Position numbers and translations under genes: made by a program. Below are positions 30,731 through 32,793 of a stretch of 32,793 nt of DNA, in pieces. The notes under the pieces are model-generated. The model did no database searches and was not told where the DNA came from. It was given only the letters and a program-made list of their open reading frames with translations. Origin of the DNA: an uncultured Oscillospiraceae bacterium (lineage in GTDB: Bacteria > Bacillota > Clostridia > Oscillospirales > Acutalibacteraceae); contig UQNI01000012.1 of assembly GCA_900542375.1 (NCBI GenBank), forward strand, positions 1 to 32,793. Direction: 5' to 3'. The stretch's first letter is position 1. Each line of letters begins with the position of its first letter.

Positions 30731-32038
30731 ATGGCAGATAACAATCGCGGACGTCCCCGTGATGATGATAGAGATATTTATTCTTCCAGCAGGGAACAAA
30801 GAAATCCTCAGAGAACACCTCGCTACAGAACAAACGAGACAAATGAATTACGCAGCAGAACTCAAAGACAACAAAATCGTCCTGAACGAACAAATAGTTC
30901 TGCTCAGCAAAATCAACGGAGAAACAGCGGAAGAACAAACAGACCCCCTGCTTCCGACGAAGATATTGACCGCTATAATTATGTCAATCGTGATATTTAC
31001 AGTTCCTCGAAAAAATCCAAAAAAAATGGCGGCGGTGATGATTTACCTCCCAGAAAGAAAAAAAAGAAAGCAAAAAAAATTATCATTGCAATCATATGTG
31101 TTGTAGTTGCAATTATCATCGGAGTTGTTGCCTTTGTTGCAATTATGCTTTCACGAATTAATTATAAACCTGTTGATACTACCAGCTATGTGGAACAACC
31201 ATCCGATGCACCGACTTGGGACGTGATTTCCGATAATGCCATTACCAATATTTTATTATTGGGTGTTGACCGAAGCGAAGATGGTACGGCCCAACGTTCA
31301 GATACTATGATGCTGATTTCCATCAACAGTAAAACGAAAAATTTAAATATGGTTTCTTTCCTGCGTGATTTATACGTTGAAATTCCAACCGCAGGAAAAA
31401 ATAAAATCAATGCTGCATACACCATAGGCAGTCAAAGTGATGTAGGCGGAGCCGGTTTAACCATGCAAACCATTGAAAATAACTTCCGTATCAATATTGA
31501 CCATTATGTAGAAATTGATTTTGAAAATTTCATTAACTTAATTGATGCCATGGGTGGCATTGATATTGAAATGACACAGGACGAAGTAGATTACATGAGC
31601 AGCTGGTATTACGGAGAATACGGCCAACCTATCAGCCTGCAAGTTGGAATGAACCATTTGGACGGAAAAGGCGCCTTGACATTTGCACGTATCCGTAAGT
31701 TGGACAGCGACTTTGGCAGAACAGGACGTCAACGTCAAGTAATGATTGCCATATTTGATAAGTTCAAAACATTAAACCCTGCGCAGATGACTTCTGTATT
31801 CTATAATTATGCACAGTATATTACAACAGACTTATCCAGCAGTGACATTCTTTCTCTTGCAACACAAGCCGGTACCATTCTTGGATATGAAGTACAAACA
31901 TCGCACGTTCCTGAAGAAGGACTTTATACAGAAATAGACTATAACTTGGTTCCTGATTTACCCGGTACATGCGCAAGTTTAAGAGAATTCTTATACGGCT
32001 CTGACAGTTCAAGCAGTTCAGCGAAGAATACAAACTAA
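30731..32038 (+). CDS. LytR-CpsA-Psr (LCP) family cell-wall glycopolymer ligase
   Basis: 435 aa. Type II membrane protein: a long polar cytoplasmic tail (1-110, rich in Arg, Asn, Gln, Ser), one helix (117-141), and an external LCP domain (about 165-400). LCP proteins transfer teichoic acids or capsular polymers from undecaprenyl pyrophosphate to peptidoglycan. Domain motifs: ITNILLLGVDRSED with the catalytic-site Asp/Arg, RSDTMMLISI, VSFLRDLYVEIP, KINAAYTIG and ARIRKLDSDFGRTGRQRQVM. The tail has two copies of RDIYSSS(R/K), at 14-21 and 87-94. Ribosome site AAAGGAG is 7 nt before the ATG. metG starts 31 nt downstream. Confidence 0.9.
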   Translation: MADNNRGRPRDDDRDIYSSSREQRNPQRTPRYRTNETNELRSRTQRQQNRPERTNSSAQQNQRRNSGRTNRPPASDEDIDRYNYVNRDIYSSSKKSKKNGGGDDLPPRKKKKKAKKIIIAIICVVVAIIIGVVAFVAIMLSRINYKPVDTTSYVEQPSDAPTWDVISDNAITNILLLGVDRSEDGTAQRSDTMMLISINSKTKNLNMVSFLRDLYVEIPTAGKNKINAAYTIGSQSDVGGAGLTMQTIENNFRINIDHYVEIDFENFINLIDAMGGIDIEMTQDEVDYMSSWYYGEYGQPISLQVGMNHLDGKGALTFARIRKLDSDFGRTGRQRQVMIAIFDKFKTLNPAQMTSVFYNYAQYITTDLSSSDILSLATQAGTILGYEVQTSHVPEEGLYTEIDYNLVPDLPGTCASLREFLYGSDSSSSSAKNTN

Positions 32039-32069
32039 AAATTTATAATGGAAGACAGATGAGAATATT

Positions 32070-32793
32070 ATGGAAAAGAAAAAAACATTTTATATTACAA
32101 CTCCAATTTATTATCCATCAGGAAAAGCCCATATCGGACACAGTTACTGCACGGTAGGCAGTGATGCAATTGCACGTTATAAAAGAATGCAAGGTTATGA
32201 CGTCATGTTTTTAACCGGCACAGATGAACATGGACAAAAAATTGAATTAAACGCTGCAAAAGAAGGCGTTACTCCAAAAGAATATGTAGATAACATTGTA
32301 CATGGATTTCAGGAGCTTTGGAAATTATTAAATATTTCCAATGATAAATTTATTCGTACCACAGATGAAATCCATGTAAAAGGCGTACAAAAAATTTTTA
32401 GAGAGCTTTACGACAAAGGTGAAATTTATAAAGGAGCCTATAAAGGCTGGTACTGCACTCCATGTGAATCTTTCTGGACAGAAACTCAGCTAAAAGACGG
32501 CAAATGTCCTGACTGCGGCAGAGAAGTAAAATGGGAGGAAGAAGAGTCTTATTTCTTCCGTCTGTCCAATTATGGAGATAAACTGTTAAAACTATATGAG
32601 GAACATCCTGAGTTTATTCAACCCGAAAGCCGTAAGAATGAGATGATTAATTTTATCAAAAACGGTTTGGATGACCTTTGTGTTTCCCGCACCAGCTTTT
32701 CATGGGGTATTCCTGTGGATTTCGACCCCAAACACGTTGTATATGTATGGCTTGATGCCCTCACAAACTACATCACAGGAATCGGTTACGACT
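32070..32793 (+). CDS. metG: Methionyl-tRNA synthetase, N-terminal part (cut by window end)
   Basis: The first 241 codons are present; the frame is open to the edge. Class I synthetase that charges tRNA-Met. TTPIYYPSGKAHIGHSYCTV (9-28) holds the HIGH motif. FLTGTDEHGQKIE follows, then the connective peptide with a four-cysteine zinc knuckle (WYCTPCESFW ... GKCPDCGREV), and SRTSFSWGIPVDFDPKHVVYVWLDAL. The KMSKS loop lies beyond the window. The ribosome site is weak (GAGA-type), so coupling to the LCP gene 31 nt upstream is possible. No T-box lies before it. Confidence 0.95.
   Translation, partial: MEKKKTFYITTPIYYPSGKAHIGHSYCTVGSDAIARYKRMQGYDVMFLTGTDEHGQKIELNAAKEGVTPKEYVDNIVHGFQELWKLLNISNDKFIRTTDEIHVKGVQKIFRELYDKGEIYKGAYKGWYCTPCESFWTETQLKDGKCPDCGREVKWEEEESYFFRLSNYGDKLLKLYEEHPEFIQPESRKNEMINFIKNGLDDLCVSRTSFSWGIPVDFDPKHVVYVWLDALTNYITGIGYD

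Noticed and set aside
1..32793. CRISPR arrays, tRNA/rRNA genes, prophage or IS
   Set aside because: No evenly spaced direct repeats, no cloverleaf with CCA, and no transposase or integrase frames were seen.

Overview
The window is AT-rich, densely coded DNA from an anaerobic low-GC Firmicute, most likely class Clostridia. The signs are [FeFe]-hydrogenase maturases (HydG, HydF) with a TM1266-type regulator, a flavodiiron O2-scavenging protein, an oxygen-sensitive nadABC pathway controlled by NiaR, a T-box leader, AGGAGG-type ribosome sites and TTGACA/TATAAT promoters. I cannot name a genus. The gene content is chromosomal and housekeeping. I saw no tRNA, rRNA, CRISPR, phage genes or intact IS.

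Layout. Positions 1-3.1 kb (minus strand): a CapE-type UDP-GlcNAc 4,6-dehydratase, a zinc-ribbon membrane protein followed by an HD-domain protein, and a pyridoxamine kinase. Positions 3.2-3.55 kb (plus): two overlapping tiny membrane-protein genes behind a three-half-site operator-like sequence. Positions 3.7-6.7 kb (minus): a copper operon copA-csoR with a consensus promoter and a G/C-tract CsoR-type operator. The 3' end of copA carries an apparent nested copZ with its own Shine-Dalgarno. Positions 6.7-7.55 kb: a gene-poor island with two very long perfect hairpins and a possible gene remnant. Positions 7.5-14 kb (minus): iron-dependent alcohol dehydrogenase, NAD biosynthesis operon nadA-nadB-nadC-niaR, and flavodiiron protein fprA. 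Positions 14-18.3 kb (minus): ilvB-ilvN-ilvA-ridA under a T-box whose specifier reads as AUC (Ile). Positions 18.3-22 kb (minus): a small four-helix membrane protein behind an iron-box-like palindrome, then the hydrogenase maturation operon (TM1266-like regulator, hydG, hydF) with a terminator-ended leader RNA. Positions 22.2-28.6 kb (plus): an IscR-like Rrf2 regulator, metY behind a Cys-Cys leader peptide, then metF, a stand-alone MetH activation protein and metH. Positions 28.6-30.5 kb (minus): pstS, a PPC/DUF296 protein and a 39-aa membrane protein. Positions 30.7-32.8 kb (plus): an LCP-family cell-wall ligase and the start of metG.

How the genes fit together. The methionine block makes homocysteine from O-acetylhomoserine and sulfide (MetY), makes methyl-THF (MetF), transfers the methyl group (MetH) and reactivates the cobalamin (separate activation protein). 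The ilv block makes 2-oxobutyrate (IlvA) and acetohydroxy acids (IlvBN), and RidA removes the reactive enamine that IlvA releases. The IscR-like regulator next to hydG/hydF puts an apparent Fe-S sensor beside an Fe-S-heavy assembly pathway.

The items most worth a second look are the nested copZ, the metY cysteine leader peptide, the RNA leader upstream of the hydrogenase maturation genes, the two tiny membrane genes near 3.3 kb, and the palindromes at 18.73 and 30.54 kb. All positions were read by eye; no alignment or folding program was run.
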